Origin: Conchocele bisecta
Lineage: Eukaryota; Mollusca; Bivalvia; Lucinida; Thyasiridae
Length of the DNA: 64,000 nt
NCBI GenBank assembly: GCA_029237695.1
Contig: CM055278.1
Location: 69,617,188 to 69,681,187 of the forward strand
Direction of reading: 5' to 3'
Shown: positions 1 through 12,984 of the stretch, piece by piece
Layout of the letters: each line of letters starts with the position of its first letter
Position numbering within the stretch: position 1 is the stretch's first letter
The notes under the pieces: model-generated
Told to the model about the DNA's origin: nothing
Seen by the model: only the letters and a program-made list of their open reading frames with translations
Database searches by the model: none
Position numbers and translations under genes: made by a program

Positions 1-3000
1 TACATTCGAGTTACTTTAAGATAGAGCAAGTATGGTCCTCCCGTATGTCCAAGGTACATTCGAGTTACTTTAACAAAGACAAGTTGGTCTCCGTATCAAA
101 GGTACTCGATTACTTTAACCAAAAAACAAGTATGGTCTCCTGTCAAGGTACATTCGCGTTACTTTAACAGAGAGCAAGTATGGTCTCCGTATGTCGAGAT
201 ACATTCGAGTTACTTTAACAGAGAGCAAGTATGGTCTCCGTATGTCGAGATACATTCGAGTTACTTTACAGAGAGACAAGTATGGTCTCGTATGTCGAGG
301 TACATTCGAGTTACTTTAACAGAGAGCAAGTATGGTCTCCGTATGTCGAGGTACATTCGAGTTACTTTAACAGAGAGCAAGTATGGTCTCCGTATTCGAG
401 TTACTTTAACGGAGAGCAAGTATCGTCTCCGTATGTCAAGGTACATTCGACTTACTTAAACAGAGAGCAAGTATGGTCTCCGTATTCGAGTTACTTTAAC
501 GGAGAGCAAGTATCGTCTCCGTATGTCCAGGTACATTGGAGTTACTTTAACAAAGAGCAAGTATGGTCTCCGTATGTCGAGGTACATTCTAGTTACTTTA
601 ACAGAGAGCAAGTATGGTCCCCGTATGTCGAGGTACATTCGAGTTACTTTAACAGAGCAAGTATGGTCTCCGTATGTCAAGGTACATTCGAGTTACTTTT
701 ACAAAGAACAAGTATGGTCTCCGTATGTCCAGGTACATTCGAGTTACTTTAACAGAGAGCAAGTATGGTCTCCCTATGTCGAGGTACATTCTAGTTACTT
801 TAACAGAGAGCAAGTATGGTCTCCGTATGTCGAGGTACATTCGAGTTACTTTAACACAGAGCAAGTATGGTCTCCGTATGCCAAGGTAAATTCGAGTTAC
901 TTTAACAGAGAGCAAGTATGGTCTCCGTATGTCAAGGTACATTAGCGTTACTTTAACAGAGAGTAAGTATGGTCTCTGTATGTCGAGATACATTCGAGTT
1001 ACTTTAACAGAGAGCAAGTATGGTCTCCGTATGTCGAGGTACGTTCGAGTTACTTTAACAGAGAGCAAGTATGGTCTCCGTTTGTCGAGGTACATTTGAG
1101 TTACTTTAACAGAGAGCAAGTATGGTCTCCGTATTCGAGTTACTTTAACGGAGAGCAAGTTTCGTCTCCGTATGTCAAGGTACATTCGAGTTACTTAAAC
1201 AGAGAGCAAGTATGGTCTCCGTATGTCGAGGTACATTCGAGTTACTTTAACAGAGAGAAAGTATGGTCTCCGTATGTCAAGGTACATTCGCGTTACTTTA
1301 ACAGAGAGCAAGTATGGTCTCTGTATGTCAAGGTACATTCGCGTTACTTCAACAGAGAGCAAGTATGGTCTCCGTATGTCGAGATACATTCGAGTTACTT
1401 TAACAGAGAGCAAGTATGGTCTCCGTATGTCGAGGTACATTCGAGTTACTTTAACAGAGAGCAAGTATGGTCTCCGTATGTCGAGGTACATTCGAGTTAC
1501 TTTAACAGAGAGCAAGTATGGTCTCCGTATGTCGAGGTACATTCGAGTTACTTTAACAGAGAGCAAGTATGGTCTCCGTATTCGAGTTACTTTAACGGAG
1601 AGCAAGTATCGTCTCCGTATGTCAAGGTACATTCGAGTTACTTAAACAGAGAGCAAGTATGGTCGCCGTATTCGAGTTACTTTAACGGAGAGCAAGTATG
1701 GTCTCCGTATGTCGAGGTACATTCTAGTTACTTTAACAGAGAGCAAGTATGGTCCCCGTATGTCGAGGTACATTCGAGTTACTTTAACAGAGAGCAAGTA
1801 TGGTCTCCGTATGTCAAGGTACATTCGAGTTACTTTAACACAGAGCAAGTATGGTCTCCGTATGTCCAGGTACATTCGAGTTACTTTAACAGAGAGCAAG
1901 TATGGTCTCCATATGTCGAGGTACATTCTAGTTACTTTAACAGAGAGCAAGTATGGTCTCCGTATGTCAAGGTACATTCGAGTTACTTTAACACAGAGCA
2001 AGTATGGTCTCCGTATGTCAAGGTAAATTCGAGTTACTTTAACAGAGAGCAAGTATGGTCTCCGTATGCCAAGGTACATTCGAGTTACTTTTACAAAGAA
2101 CAAGTATGGTCTCCGTATGTCAAGGTACATTAGCGTTACTTTAACAGAGAGCAAGTATGGTCTCTGTATGTCGAGATACATTCGAGTTACTTTAACAGAG
2201 AGCAAGTATGGTCTCCGTATGTCGAGGTACATTCGAGTTACTTTAACAGAGAGCAAGTATGGTCTCCGTATGCCAAGGTACATTCGAGTTACTTTAACAA
2301 AGAACAAGTATGGTCTCCGTATGTCAAGGTACATTAGCGTTACTTTAACAGAGAGCAAGTATGGTCTCTGTATGTCGAGATACATTCGAGTTACTTTAAC
2401 AGAGAGCAAGTATGGTCTCCGTATGTCGAGGTACATTCGAGTTACTTTAACAGAGAGCAAGTATGGTCTCCGTATGTCGAGGTACGTTCGAGTTACTTTA
2501 ACAGAGAGCAAGTATGGTCTCCGTTTGTCGAGGTACATTTGAGTTACTTTAACAGAGAGCAAGTATGGTCTCCGTATTCGAGTTACTTTAACGGAGAGCA
2601 AGTTTCGTCTCCGTATGTCAAGGTACATTCGAGTTACTTAAACAGAGAGCAAGTATGGTCTCCGTATGTCGAGGTACATTCGAGTTACTTTAACAGAGAG
2701 AAAGTATGGTCTCCGTATGTCAAGGTACATTCGAGTTACTTAAACAGAGAGCAAGTATGGTCTCCGTATGTCTAGGTACATTCGAGTTACTTTAACACAG
2801 AGCAAGTATGGTCTCCGTAGGTCAATGTACATTCGAGTTACTTTCACAGAGAGCAAGTATGGTCTCCGTATGTCCAGGTACATTCGAGTTACTTTAACAG
2901 AGAGCAAGTATGGTCTCCGTATGTCGAGGTACATTCTAGTTACTTTAACAGAGAGCAAGTATGGTCTCCGTATGTCAAGGTACATTTGAGTTACTTGAAC

Positions 3001-6000
3001 AGAGTGCAAGTATGGTCTCCGTATTTCAAGGTACATTCGTGTTACTTGAACAGAGAGCAAGTATGGTCTCCGTATGTCAAGGTACATTCGAGTTACTTTA
3101 ACAGAGAGCAAGTATGGTCTCCGTAATGGTATGTCAAGGTACATTCGAGTTACTTTAACAGAGAGCAAGTATGGTCTCCGTATGCCAAGGTACATTCGAG
3201 TTACTTTAACAAAGAACAAGTATGGTCTCCGTATGTCAAAGTACATTCGCGTTAATTCAACAGAGAGCAAGTATGGTCTCCGTATGTCGAGATACATTCG
3301 AGTTACTTTAACAGAGAGCAAGTATGGTCTCCGTATGTCGAGGTACATTCGAGTTACTTTAACATACAGCAAGTATGGTCTCCGTATGTCGAGGTACATT
3401 CGAGTTACTTTAACAGAGAGCAAGTATGGCCTCCGTATGTCGAGTTACTTTAACGGAGAGCAAGTATCGTCTCCGTATGTCAAGGTACATTCGAGTTACT
3501 TAAACAGAGAGCAAGTATGGTCTCCGTATGTCAAGGTACATTCGAGTTACTTAAACAGAGAGCAAGTATGGTCTCCGTATGTCGAGGTACATTCGAGTTA
3601 CTTTAACAGAGAGCAAGTATGGTCTCCGTATGTCAAGGTACATTCGAGTTACTTTAACAGAGAGCAAGTATGGTCTCCGTATGTCCAGGTACATTCGAGT
3701 TACTTAAACAGAGAGCAAGTATGGTCTCCGTATGTCTAGGTACATTCGAGTTACTTTAACACAGAGCAAGTATGGTCTCCGTAGGTCAAGGTACATTCGA
3801 GTTACTTTAACAGAGCAAGTATGGTCTCCGTATGTCAAGGTACATTCGGGTTACTTTAACAGAGAGCAAGTATGTTCTCCGTATGTCGAGATACATTCGA
3901 GTTACTTTAACAGAGAGCAAGTATGGTCTCCGTATGTCGAGGTACATTCGAGTTACTTTAACAGAGAGCAAGTATGGTCTCCGTATTCGAGTTACTCTAA
4001 CAGAGAGCAAGTATGGTCTCCGTATGTCAAGGTACATTCGCATTACTTTAACAGAGACCAAGTTTGGTCTCCGTATGTCAAGGTACATTCGCGTTACTGT
4101 AACAGAGAGCAAGTATGGTCTCTATATGTCAAGGTACATTCGCGTTACTTTAACTGAGAGCAAGTATGGTCTCCGTATGTCAAGGTACATTCGAGATACT
4201 TTAACAGAGAGCAAGTATGGTCTCCGTATGTCAAGGTACATTCGCGTTACTTTAACAGAGAGCTAGTATGGTCTATGTGTCAGTACATTCGATGTACTTT
4301 ACAGGAGAAGCAAGTATGGTCTCGGTATTGTCAAAGTACATCGCGTTACTTTAACAGAGAGCAGTAAGGGTCGTATGTCTCGTATGTCAATGGTTACATT
4401 CGCGTTACTAGGAGGCGCAATGTGGTTTCCGTAGTCAAGGTGCATTCGAGTTACTTTTAACAGAGAGCAATATGGTTGTATGTCAAGGTACTTCGAATTT
4501 ACTACAGAGAGCAAGTATGGGGGTTTCCGATGTCAAGGTAAATTGGGAGTTACTACAGGAGAGCAAGTATGGCTCGAATGTCAAGGCATTCGCGTTACTG
4601 TAACAGAGAGCCTGGTAGTCAAGGTATTGCGTTACTTTAACTGAGAAAGTATGGGTCCTCGTGTCAGGTACTTTCGAGATACACTGGCGAATGTCAAGGT
4701 ACATTCGCGTTACTGTAACAGAGAGCAAGTAGGTAGTCTCTGTTATGTCAAGGTACATTCGAGTTACTTTAAACTATGATGAGTCAATTGTATGGTCTCC
4801 GTATGTCAGGTACATTCGAGATACTTTAACAGAGAGCAAGTATGGTCTCCGTCTGTCAAGGTACATTCGAGTTACTTTAACAGTGTGAGCAAGTATTGGT
4901 CTCCGTATGTCGATGATACATTCGAGTTACTTTAACAGAGAGCAATGTATGGTTCTCCAGCAATGTCGAGGTACATTCGAGTTACTTTAACAGAGAGCAA
5001 GTATGGTCATCCGTATCGTAAGGTACATTCGCGTTACTTTCTCAGAGAGCAAGTATGGTCTCTGTTATGTCAAGGTACATTCGAGTTACTTTAACGAGAG
5101 AGCAAGTATGGTCTCCGTATTCGGAGCTTACTTTAACGAGGAGAGCAAGTATGGTCTCCGTATGTCGATGGTTCAACATTCGAGTTACTTTAACAGAGAG
5201 CAAGTATGGTTTCCCGTATGTCAAGGTACATTCGAGTTACGTATCAGAGAGCAAGTATGGTCTCCGTATTTCGAGTTACTCTATTACAGAGAGCAAGTAT
5301 GGTCTCCGTATGTCAAGGTACATTCAGCTTTATACTATAACAGAGTGACAAGTATGGTCTCCGTATCGTCAAGGTACATTCGCAGTTCCTTTAACAGAGA
5401 GCAATGTTATGGTCTCCGTATGTCAAGGTACATTCGCGTTACTTTAAACAGTGGATGCAAGTATGGTACTTTAATGTATGTCAAGGTACATTGAGTTACT
5501 TTAAACAGTTGACTTTACTGAGAGGCATTGTATAGGTCTCCGTATGTCAAGGTACATTCGTGTGTTGACTTTAACAGAGAGCAAGTATGGTCTCGTATGT
5601 CAAGGTGTCTCCGATTCAAGGTACTTTACTTTATAGAGCATATGGTATGATTCAAGGTACATTGTATTTGTAGGTAACATTCGCGTTACTTTCAAAGGCA
5701 GAGGAGGCATTGTATGATCTCGTATGTCATTGACGGTACATTCGAGTTACTTTAACAGAGAGCAAGTATGATCTCCGTATGTCAAGGTACATTGGAGTTA
5801 CTTTAACAGAGAGCAAGTATGGTCTTAAAACAGTATGTCAAGTCAGGTACATTCGCGTTACTTTAACAGAGAGCAAGTATGGTCTCCGTATGTCAAGGTA
5901 CATTCGAGTTACTTTAACAGATAGCAAGTATGGTCTCCGAAGGTCAAGGTACATTCGAGTTACTTTAACACAGAGCAAGTATGATCTCCGAATGTCAAGG

Positions 6001-6976
6001 TACATTCGCGTTACTTTAACAGAGAGCAAGTATGGTCTCTGTATGTCAAGGTACATTCGTGTTACTTTAACTGAGAGCAAGTATGGTCTCCGTATGTCAA
6101 GGTACATTCGAGTTACTTTAACAGAGAGCAAGTATGGTCTCCGTATGTCGAGATACATTCGAGTTACTTTAACAGAGAGCAAGTATGGTGTCCGTATGTC
6201 GTGGTACTTATTCGAGTTTACTAACAGGAAAAGCAGTATGGTCTTCCTTATGTCGGAGTACAATGGCAGCGTAACTCCACAGAGAGCAAGTATGTCTCTG
6301 TTAAGCCAAGGACATTCGAGTTACTTTAACAGAGAGCAAGTATGGTCTCCGTATTGTCAGGTACTTTCGATTACTTTAACAGAGAGCAAGTATGGTCTCG
6401 TATGTTCGAGTACATCGAGGTACTTTAACAGAGTAGCAAGTAATGGCGTGTCAAGGTACATTCGCTTAACAGAGCAAGTATGGTCTCCGTAGTCAGATCA
6501 TTCGAGTTACTTTAACAGAGAGCAAAGTATGGTCTCCGTATGGTCAGGTACATTCGCGTTACATTCACAGAGAGCAAGTATGGTCTCTGTATGTCAAGGT
6601 ACATTCGAGTTACTTTAACAGAAAGCAAGTATGGTCTCCGTATTCGAGTTACTTTAACAGAGAGCAAGTATGGTCTCCGTATGTCGAGTTACATTCGAGT
6701 TACTTTAACAGAGAGCAAGTATGGTCTCCGTATTGTCAAGTCATTCGCGTTACTTAGGGAGAACGCGTTCATTTCACAGAGAGCAAGTATGGTCTCTGTA
6801 TGTCAAGGTACATTCGAGTTACTTTAACAGAAAGCAAGTATGGTCTTCGTATTCGAGTTACTTTAACAGAGAGCAAGTATGGTCTCCGTATGTCGCGGTA
6901 CATTCGAGTTACTTTAATAGAGAGCAAGTATGGTCTCCGTATGTCAAGTTACATTCGCGTTACTTTAACAGAGAGC
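1..6976. repeat. 51-bp satellite array (~135 copies)
   Basis: Head-to-tail units of about 51 bp contain TACATTCGAGTTACTTTAAC and AGAGAGCAAGTATGGTCTCC. Variants with a 33-34-bp unit (missing GTCGAGGTACAT) recur in a higher-order pattern; for example, the block at 1073-1205 recurs at 2518-2650. Because 51 is a multiple of three, frames stay open on both strands over hundreds of codons. I see no start context, splice sites or known domain and do not regard it as coding. The part at 4260-5760 is full of small indels. The array begins before the window. Confidence 0.95.
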
Positions 6977-7016
6977 CACGTGATACGGACGGACAAGGGT
7001 AACACTAAGCGTTAAA

Positions 7017-7530
7017 CTTTTGGAAGCACTAAGTATGTGACCTTGACCCTGGGCTTGGCGGGGGCAGAACGAACGTGGATTTGGCACAGGGCGGTAGAGG
7101 ACTATTAGAGCAATGCGTATATGAAATATGAAGCTGATCCGTGAAAGAAAACAGAAATTATAAGATATTTACCCGAGCGTTCAAGTTTTTGAAGCACCAA
7201 GTATGTAACCTTGACCCTGGGCTTGGCGGGGGCAGGATGAACGTGGATTTGGCACAGGGCGGTAGAGGACCATTAGAGCAATGTGTATATGAAATATGAA
7301 GCTGATCTGTGAAAGAAAACAGAAATTATAAGATATTAACCCGAGCGTTAAAGTTTTTGAAGCACCAAGTATGTGACCTTGACCCTGGGCTTGGCGGGGG
7401 CAGGACGAACGTGGATTTTGCACAGGGCGGTAGTGAACCATCTGAAGCAATGTGTAATATGAAATATGAAGCAGATCGGTCGAAGGATGAAGAAATTATG
7501 AGACATTTACCCAAGTGTTAAAGTTTTGTG
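7017..7530. repeat. ~168-bp tandem repeat, 3 copies, related to the 169-bp satellite
   Basis: Copies start near 7031, 7200 and 7368 and share CTTGACCCTGGGCTTGGCGG and GTGGATTTGGCACAGGGCGG. The order of motifs is the same as in the array at 30980-38640: TGACCTTGACC, then GGCGGGGG or GCGGGGG, GTGGATTTGGCACAG, GAAATAT and AGAAATTATAA or AGAAGTTATAA. The two are diverged members of one family. Confidence 0.85.
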
Positions 7531-7627
7531 ACGGACGGACGGACGGACAGACGGACGGGAGGACGGGACGCACGTTCCTACGAATGAATACTTGTTGGGT
7601 TTTTACTGTATAAAAATACCCAACAAG
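7530..7627 (+). mobile_element. 3' end of a Helentron-like element: GGAC run and terminal hairpin
   Basis: An ACGG/GGAC-rich run (7530-7570) is followed by the hairpin CTTGTTGGGT ... ACCCAACAAG (7591-7627). The same order, tandem core, ACGG-type run and hairpin, recurs in several other families in this window. The 5' end may lie within or before the 51-bp array and was not identified. Confidence 0.6.
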
Positions 7628-7639
7628 AGTACCCAACAC

Positions 7640-8470
7640 TATCCTAACCCTACCCAATAAGATCCCCGCACGCTTACAAGTGTTGCCACAATATTTTCAA
7701 CACAGTTTACGGAAATGTAATATACAAAAAAAAAAATAATAATAATGCTCACTACTGGAGCAGAATTTTTGTTAATAGTCCTATATTTATCTACATATAT
7801 CTGCACAGGTCCACATACTGCCACAATATTGTCAACACAGTTTACGGAAATGTAATAATGTACCTGTATAAATTACCTGTAATAAGTTAGTGGTCAGTTA
7901 AAAAATTGAAAAAGAATGTAAAAAAAAAAAAATGAAAACAAAAATTAAATTTAAAAAAAAAGAAAAGAATAATGCTCCCTACTGGAGCCCAGAATGTTTT
8001 TCAATAGTCCTATATTTATCTACATATCATATATACACAGGTCCACATATTGCCACAATATTTTCAACACAGTTTACGGAAATGTAATATAATCATTTAC
8101 CTGTATAAATTACCTGTAAGTGGTCAGTGGTCAGTTGCACATGCTAGCACATGCACAGGTGAATAGTATGTATATAGCACTTACGACCTTATGCTACTAG
8201 ACAAAAATTGAAAAATAATTTGAAAAAATAAATGAGAAAAAAAAATGGAAAAAAAAAGTTTAAAAATAAGAATGCTTGCTACTGGAGACAAGATTTTTTT
8301 TTAATAGTCCTATATTTATCTACATATATCTGCACAGGTCCACTTAATGCCACAATATTTTCAACACAGTTTACGGAAATGTAATATCCAATGTAGTAAT
8401 TTACCTGTATAAATTACCTGCGGTCAAGACTGGACATTTGCACATGCTAGCACATGCAGCACATGGACAG
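7640..8470. repeat. Tandem repeat, about 4 irregular copies, A-rich
   Basis: Copies at about 7681, 7819, 8052 and 8348 share CCACAATATTTTCAACACAG and TTTACGGAAATGTAATA, separated by A-rich tracts and CACTACTGGAG / TAATAGTCCTATATTTATC. No coding potential was seen. A stretch at 8174-8205 (CACTTACGACCTTATGCTAC) resembles an arm of the hairpin at 15365-15440. Confidence 0.75.
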
Positions 8471-8509
8471 GTGAATGGTTCTCCCAGTCTCTATTGTTCT
8501 CTCTGCAGG

Positions 8510-9144
8510 TAAGGTGTACAGAGCACACGAGAAAAGGTGTACAGAGCAGACGAGAAAACGGGTCTTCATGCAGTATTGTCCAGTTTGTAGAGTGCGCAAA
8601 ACAAAAAAGGGAGATAACTCAAAAATTAGCTACGCAAGAGTTGTCATTCTTGTGCGCGACACACCTCCGGGTCGTGGTCTATGCATGTGTGAAGTTTCAT
8701 GAAAATATTCCAAAGGGTGGTCGAGTTATTCTCCCGACAGGAAATCAGTGCGCAAAAACAAAAAAGGGAGATAACTAAAAAATTAGCTATGCAAGAGTTT
8801 TCATTCTTGTGCACGACACACCTTCGGTTCGTGGTCTAATTGAATGTTTGAAGTTTCATAAAAATATTCCAAAGGGTGGTCGAGTTATGGTCAATCAGTG
8901 CGCGAAACAAAAAAGGGTGATAACTCAAAAATTAGCTATGCAAGAGTTGTCATTCTTGTGCGCGACACACCTTCGGGTCGTGGTCTATGCATGTGTGAAG
9001 TTTCATGAACATATTCCAAAGGGTGTTCGAGTTATGCTCCGGACAAGAAGTGTCTGCGGCGGACGCGGACGCCGGACGCCGGACGCGGACGGACGCGGCC
9101 CGCTGTCAAATCCATAGTATCCCCCGACGGAGTCCGGGGGATAC
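8510..9144 (+). mobile_element. Tandem-core element 3' part with GGACGC run and terminal hairpin
   Basis: Three ~170-bp repeats share AAAGGGAGATAACTCAAAAA, TTGTGCGCGACACACCT and GAAGTTTCATGAAAATATTC. They are followed by a GGACGC-rich run (9055-9105) and the hairpin GTATCCCCCGAC-GGA-GTCCGGGGGATAC (9117-9144), then AATAAT. The layout matches Pearl/Helentron-type non-autonomous elements. A reverse fragment of the same family is at about 47537-47625. Confidence 0.7.
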
Positions 9145-9154
9145 AATAATCTGA

Positions 9155-9235
9155 CCTGGTGTCAGGTTCATACCACTCCAAAGCCACTTGGCCCCTTCCC
9201 CTAAAAGTAATATCGATAGGATAACTGTTTCACTG
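9155..9235. repeat. SINE-like repeat fragment
   Basis: CTGACCTGGTGTCAGGTTCA and GGCCCCTTCCCCTAAAAGTA match the middle of the full SINE-like copies at 13258-13680 and 20044-20449. Confidence 0.7.
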
Positions 9236-9415
9236 TAATTGCGATGTAAGAGCACTGAAACGCATGCCTGTGTGCATTGCAGTCGCGATCACTGATAAAC
9301 ATCCGCGATATTTGACAGTAAAATCGGTCTTCATTTCACACATCGATGTTGCAATGTTGTTTGGTTTAGATAAGTGTCACTGTACTGGTACATTCTATTA
9401 TTATTACTATGTACA

Positions 9416-9819
9416 GCGCTCCAGATAAGGAATTAGTAATTGAGTATTGTCACTCCATCATTTCTGAAGCAATTGGGTATTTCAATAGTTTAATTGTGTA
9501 AAATATAATCACTATACTGTTTACACATCAGCAGACCGCACTTATTGAATAGTTTGCTTCTAAATGAAAACGCATCTTGGTATTTCATTAGAATTGTCTC
9601 CTTTGAGACTAGAATAATTCTAATGAAATATCAAGATGTGTTTTCATGGAAAAATAAGAAAATATGCTATATTTGTGGTCTGTTCATTGTTTTCTGCAGC
9701 ATGATAAAGATACCACAATTGTTCTCATTGCTTTTTGATACTCTCTACTACTGATTTCAATTGGGTTTTTGGCAATTTTAATTGGGTATTTACGCAAATA
9801 CGCACCTTATCTGGAGTTC
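9416..9819. mobile_element. Palindromic MITE with CTCCAGATAAGG termini
   Basis: The ends are GCTCCAGATAAGG and CCTTATCTGGAG in inverted orientation. The centre (about 9563-9647) is an imperfect palindrome with AAAACGCATCTTGGTATTTC opposite GAAATATCAAGATGTGTTTT. The same terminal motif, AGCTCCAGATAAG, occurs at 22930, 42770-42850, 43145 and 44388. Confidence 0.7.
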
Positions 9820-9930
9820 TGTATGTAGTATCGGGTGTTAACTCTGTGATACACTGTTTCTGTTGAGTACATTTTGAGTACTGCAATATACAGTATGTGC
9901 CTTGTTATGCGTTATACAATTATCGACTTT

Positions 9931-9999
9931 TGAGGAGGTGTATACGAGATTTACGGACTTGAATTTTCGAAGGTCCGTAAATCTTGTGTACACCGACAC
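9931..9999. repeat. Inverted repeat (hairpin)
   Basis: GGTGTATACGAGATTTACGGAC pairs with GTCCGTAAATCTTGTGTACACC across a short loop. Together with flanking AT-rich sequence up to about 10450 I see no gene. Confidence 0.7.
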
Positions 10000-10774
10000 A
10001 AAAGACAATAATTATTTTATTATACGACTAATGGTTTTGCTTGAACCCGACTGCAATTTATGTACAAGCTGCACCCATTGTCTGTGAAGTGTGAAGTACA
10101 CTTGTAAGCCTGTTGCTGATTTGATGATACTATTTGCGTAGTTTTGTTAAATTGGCTCGTTGTTGAACAGTGTCATGTTTCCGTTGCGTGATCAGTGACG
10201 TGCGCATCCAAGTCAATATCACATTTAGCATATCACTCTCGGATTCGTCTTGCAAGCGAGAGGAGTCCGAGACTGATATTCCGGTGAATATCACATATGC
10301 CCTCCTTAATCATGTGACCCTCTGTTGGGCAATTTAATTGGCTGGACTTATCAGTCATATAATAATTACAATTATCACATGAAAACCCTGTTATGACGTG
10401 TTTTAACTCATTTCATAAATGTGATACGACACACATGTAATAACACCTGTAACCAATTTGATTTGCCAGCTGCATCACCCTAATGACGTATTCGTATTAT
10501 ACGCTAATGTTATGCAAAACGAACAAAACGAAGACGTTCCAAATGACATCCCTAATGCACAGATGGAAGACTCGGGACACCAAAAAGAAATGCCTATTAA
10601 AAAAATCCCATTACCCCAAAAAATCAAAAAAGTGTTTTTTTAGATCGGTGAACAATCATAATTGGACGAACTTTGTATGGTTGGAGTTTCTAATGCATAT
10701 GGTCATGGTGCACGTCATTAGTTTGAGCTGGCGATTCGGCCAAATATGACCGATAATCCACACCTATCAAATAG

Positions 10775-10925
10775 GATTACGAATATCGTAATACTCACAT
10801 AAGGGGGTATAACCAGATTCAACTGTCACATACAAAATGCCAAAGACGTATGTGAGGGCCAAACCGGTCTACAGTCGCGATTGCGGTAAGGTAAATTACC
10901 CATCATGTGCTCCCACCTGCCACCC
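10775..10925. repeat. SINE-like repeat, partial copy
   Basis: AAGGGGGTATAACCAGATTC, AAATGCCAAAGACGTATGTG and CTCCCACCTGCCACCCAC match the right part of the SINE-like copies at 13258-13680 and 20044-20449. Confidence 0.75.
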
Positions 10926-11069
10926 ACTTTATTGCTAGTATTAAAACGGTTTTTCTCTGTGGAGATTTTCAACTCGATGCGAAAATAGTCAATGGCATCT
11001 TCTCACTGAAACGTATCAGATATCTCCAAGTTTTCTGCTATTTGGAGTGTGAAGTCATGTGATAAAAAC

Positions 11070-11190
11070 AGAATCTCAATCTCGTTTCCAATTGATATGA
11101 GATTCATGAAACTCGTCAGCAATTTTATGCACCTCGCCAGAGGCTCGGTGCATAAATCTCATATCAAATGGAAACTCATTTGAGATCCGC
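11070..11190. repeat. Nested inverted repeats
   Basis: The outer arms contain TTTCCAATTGATATGAGAT and ATCTCATATCAAATGGAAA. An inner hairpin TTATGCACCTCG-CCAGAG-GCTCGGTGCATAA sits between them. The rest of 10925-12985 is AT-rich sequence without supported genes. It includes short conserved-looking snippets such as AAGATGGCCGCCATAT, common in the dispersed repeats here. Confidence 0.75.
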
Positions 11191-12984
11191 TGTTTATCCC
11201 CTCACTAATAGGTAAGAGGGAATATATCGTTCGTCCATTTATGTACGTGCGTGCACCTTTCATTTTGCAATAAGTCATGAACCACTTCACCAATTTTGAA
11301 AATACTTGGCCACAATGTGTCTCTAGGGATGATGCTTTGTTTTGCATATAACCCACGTCCGACCACACGAGGTCACGGAGAACTTATGTTGTTGCTACCA
11401 GCGAAGGGATTAGCTTAGCGACAATGATACATTTCTTAACTCTGTGATACATTTTCTGTGTGCATTTTTGTGATACATTCGTAACTTCGTTTATTCCATG
11501 CATATAAATAGGATAGTAAACTGAGGTAAAAACAAGATGAGGGGAACCAAGTGCCAATATGGGGGCCAGGGACCATTCTCCCTGCCACCACCCCGGGGAT
11601 TTGTTTAATTCTTAGCATAAAAAAGTCGGCAAAATTACAGACGAGGCAGTCGCCTCATCCTGGTTGCGTTATCAGCAAGGTATGTGGCTGTGTCTGGAGA
11701 AATGTAGATCCAGATCAGCACTGTTCACTAGTCTATTAATGAAACACCCACCACCCTTCTAACAAGCAATGTTCCGTAGATAGTTATTAGGCTACATGAG
11801 TGTGCTACTTGATCAGGAACTACAGTGGTCACAAATAAATCTCTTAAGCCCCATTTCTCCAGTCACAGCCGGTCGGTATGTGGGGACCACTGAACATTCA
11901 GTACCAGAAATAAGCAAGTATCCTGATCCAGTGCCCTTAATAATTTGGTGGTCTGGTCTAGCTCTATGCCGATTTCAGCCTGCGTCCATGTAGACAAAAT
12001 AAAATCAGTACAGCTTAATAGATTAATTTATAATTAATAGTAATTCTCGATATCACAATCAGTGGGTTTATTTAGTTTATTTTATTGGTGATTTTGTTTG
12101 CCGACACCATCCACATCAAAAATCCGACTAATGACACTCGGTTATCCTTGAGAGTTAATAAATTTGCATAAATCCAAAATGGCCGCCAAATAGTTATAAT
12201 GTGCCATGTTTCCACATGAGGTATTGAGGCGTAAAGTGAATTCACACTCCATATGAAAATAACATGTATACAGTCAATTTGATACCTAATTAGACACATT
12301 TGCGAAGAGCGAAAGTCCAAGATGGCCGCCATATATAAATATATTGGGACGATATTCATCGCGAATAATTAAGTATTATGCACCTTTCGAATGCAATATC
12401 AGTTATAGTAAAAGTCCAAGATGACAATACCATTGTTCGCGACAATCTTTTAATAATACTTTAGTACATTAAATTGCATCCAGTCGCCATAGGCAGCACA
12501 CTGCTATAGCAGTATTGGTATTGTATATGTAATTTTATCCACTAGTATGTAATCATACACTTGTGTCCAGAAATACAATGTAGCAGAAATACAAGTTGGT
12601 ATGCCAATATAATCGCTATTTTACTTTTTATTCTTTTGCTAAAAAATATTCTTGTCTTGACAAACATCTGTCGGTCAATTTCATATGTTGTAACGTTTTA
12701 TTAAAAAATCTGCTAACACAGGTATTACAAATATAGGTTGATAGTACATGTATGTTCCACATATCTGGTGAACACTACTTATCAAATTATTATTAAGATA
12801 CCCATAAACATATTCGCATAACAAATGACACAGCGTTGTTCGCTGAACCTTCAACGGAGCACAAATATGCACTCCACGACCAGCGGTGTACGGTCCCAAT
12901 AGGAAAGCAACAGTCCATGAAATACAAAAAAAAATAAAGCAAATGCAACACAAGCCCCACAATAACTATTCGTAAACAGTCCCA

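Noticed and set aside
1096..2133. 345-codon plus-strand open frame in the 51-bp array
   Set aside because: Pure satellite; unit length is a multiple of three so frames stay open by arithmetic. Several other frames on both strands are equally open, with no domain or splice context.
10458..10749. Overlapping short plus-strand frames as a small gene
   Set aside because: No recognisable domain, splice sites or repeats of a protein family; composition like the AT-rich surroundings.
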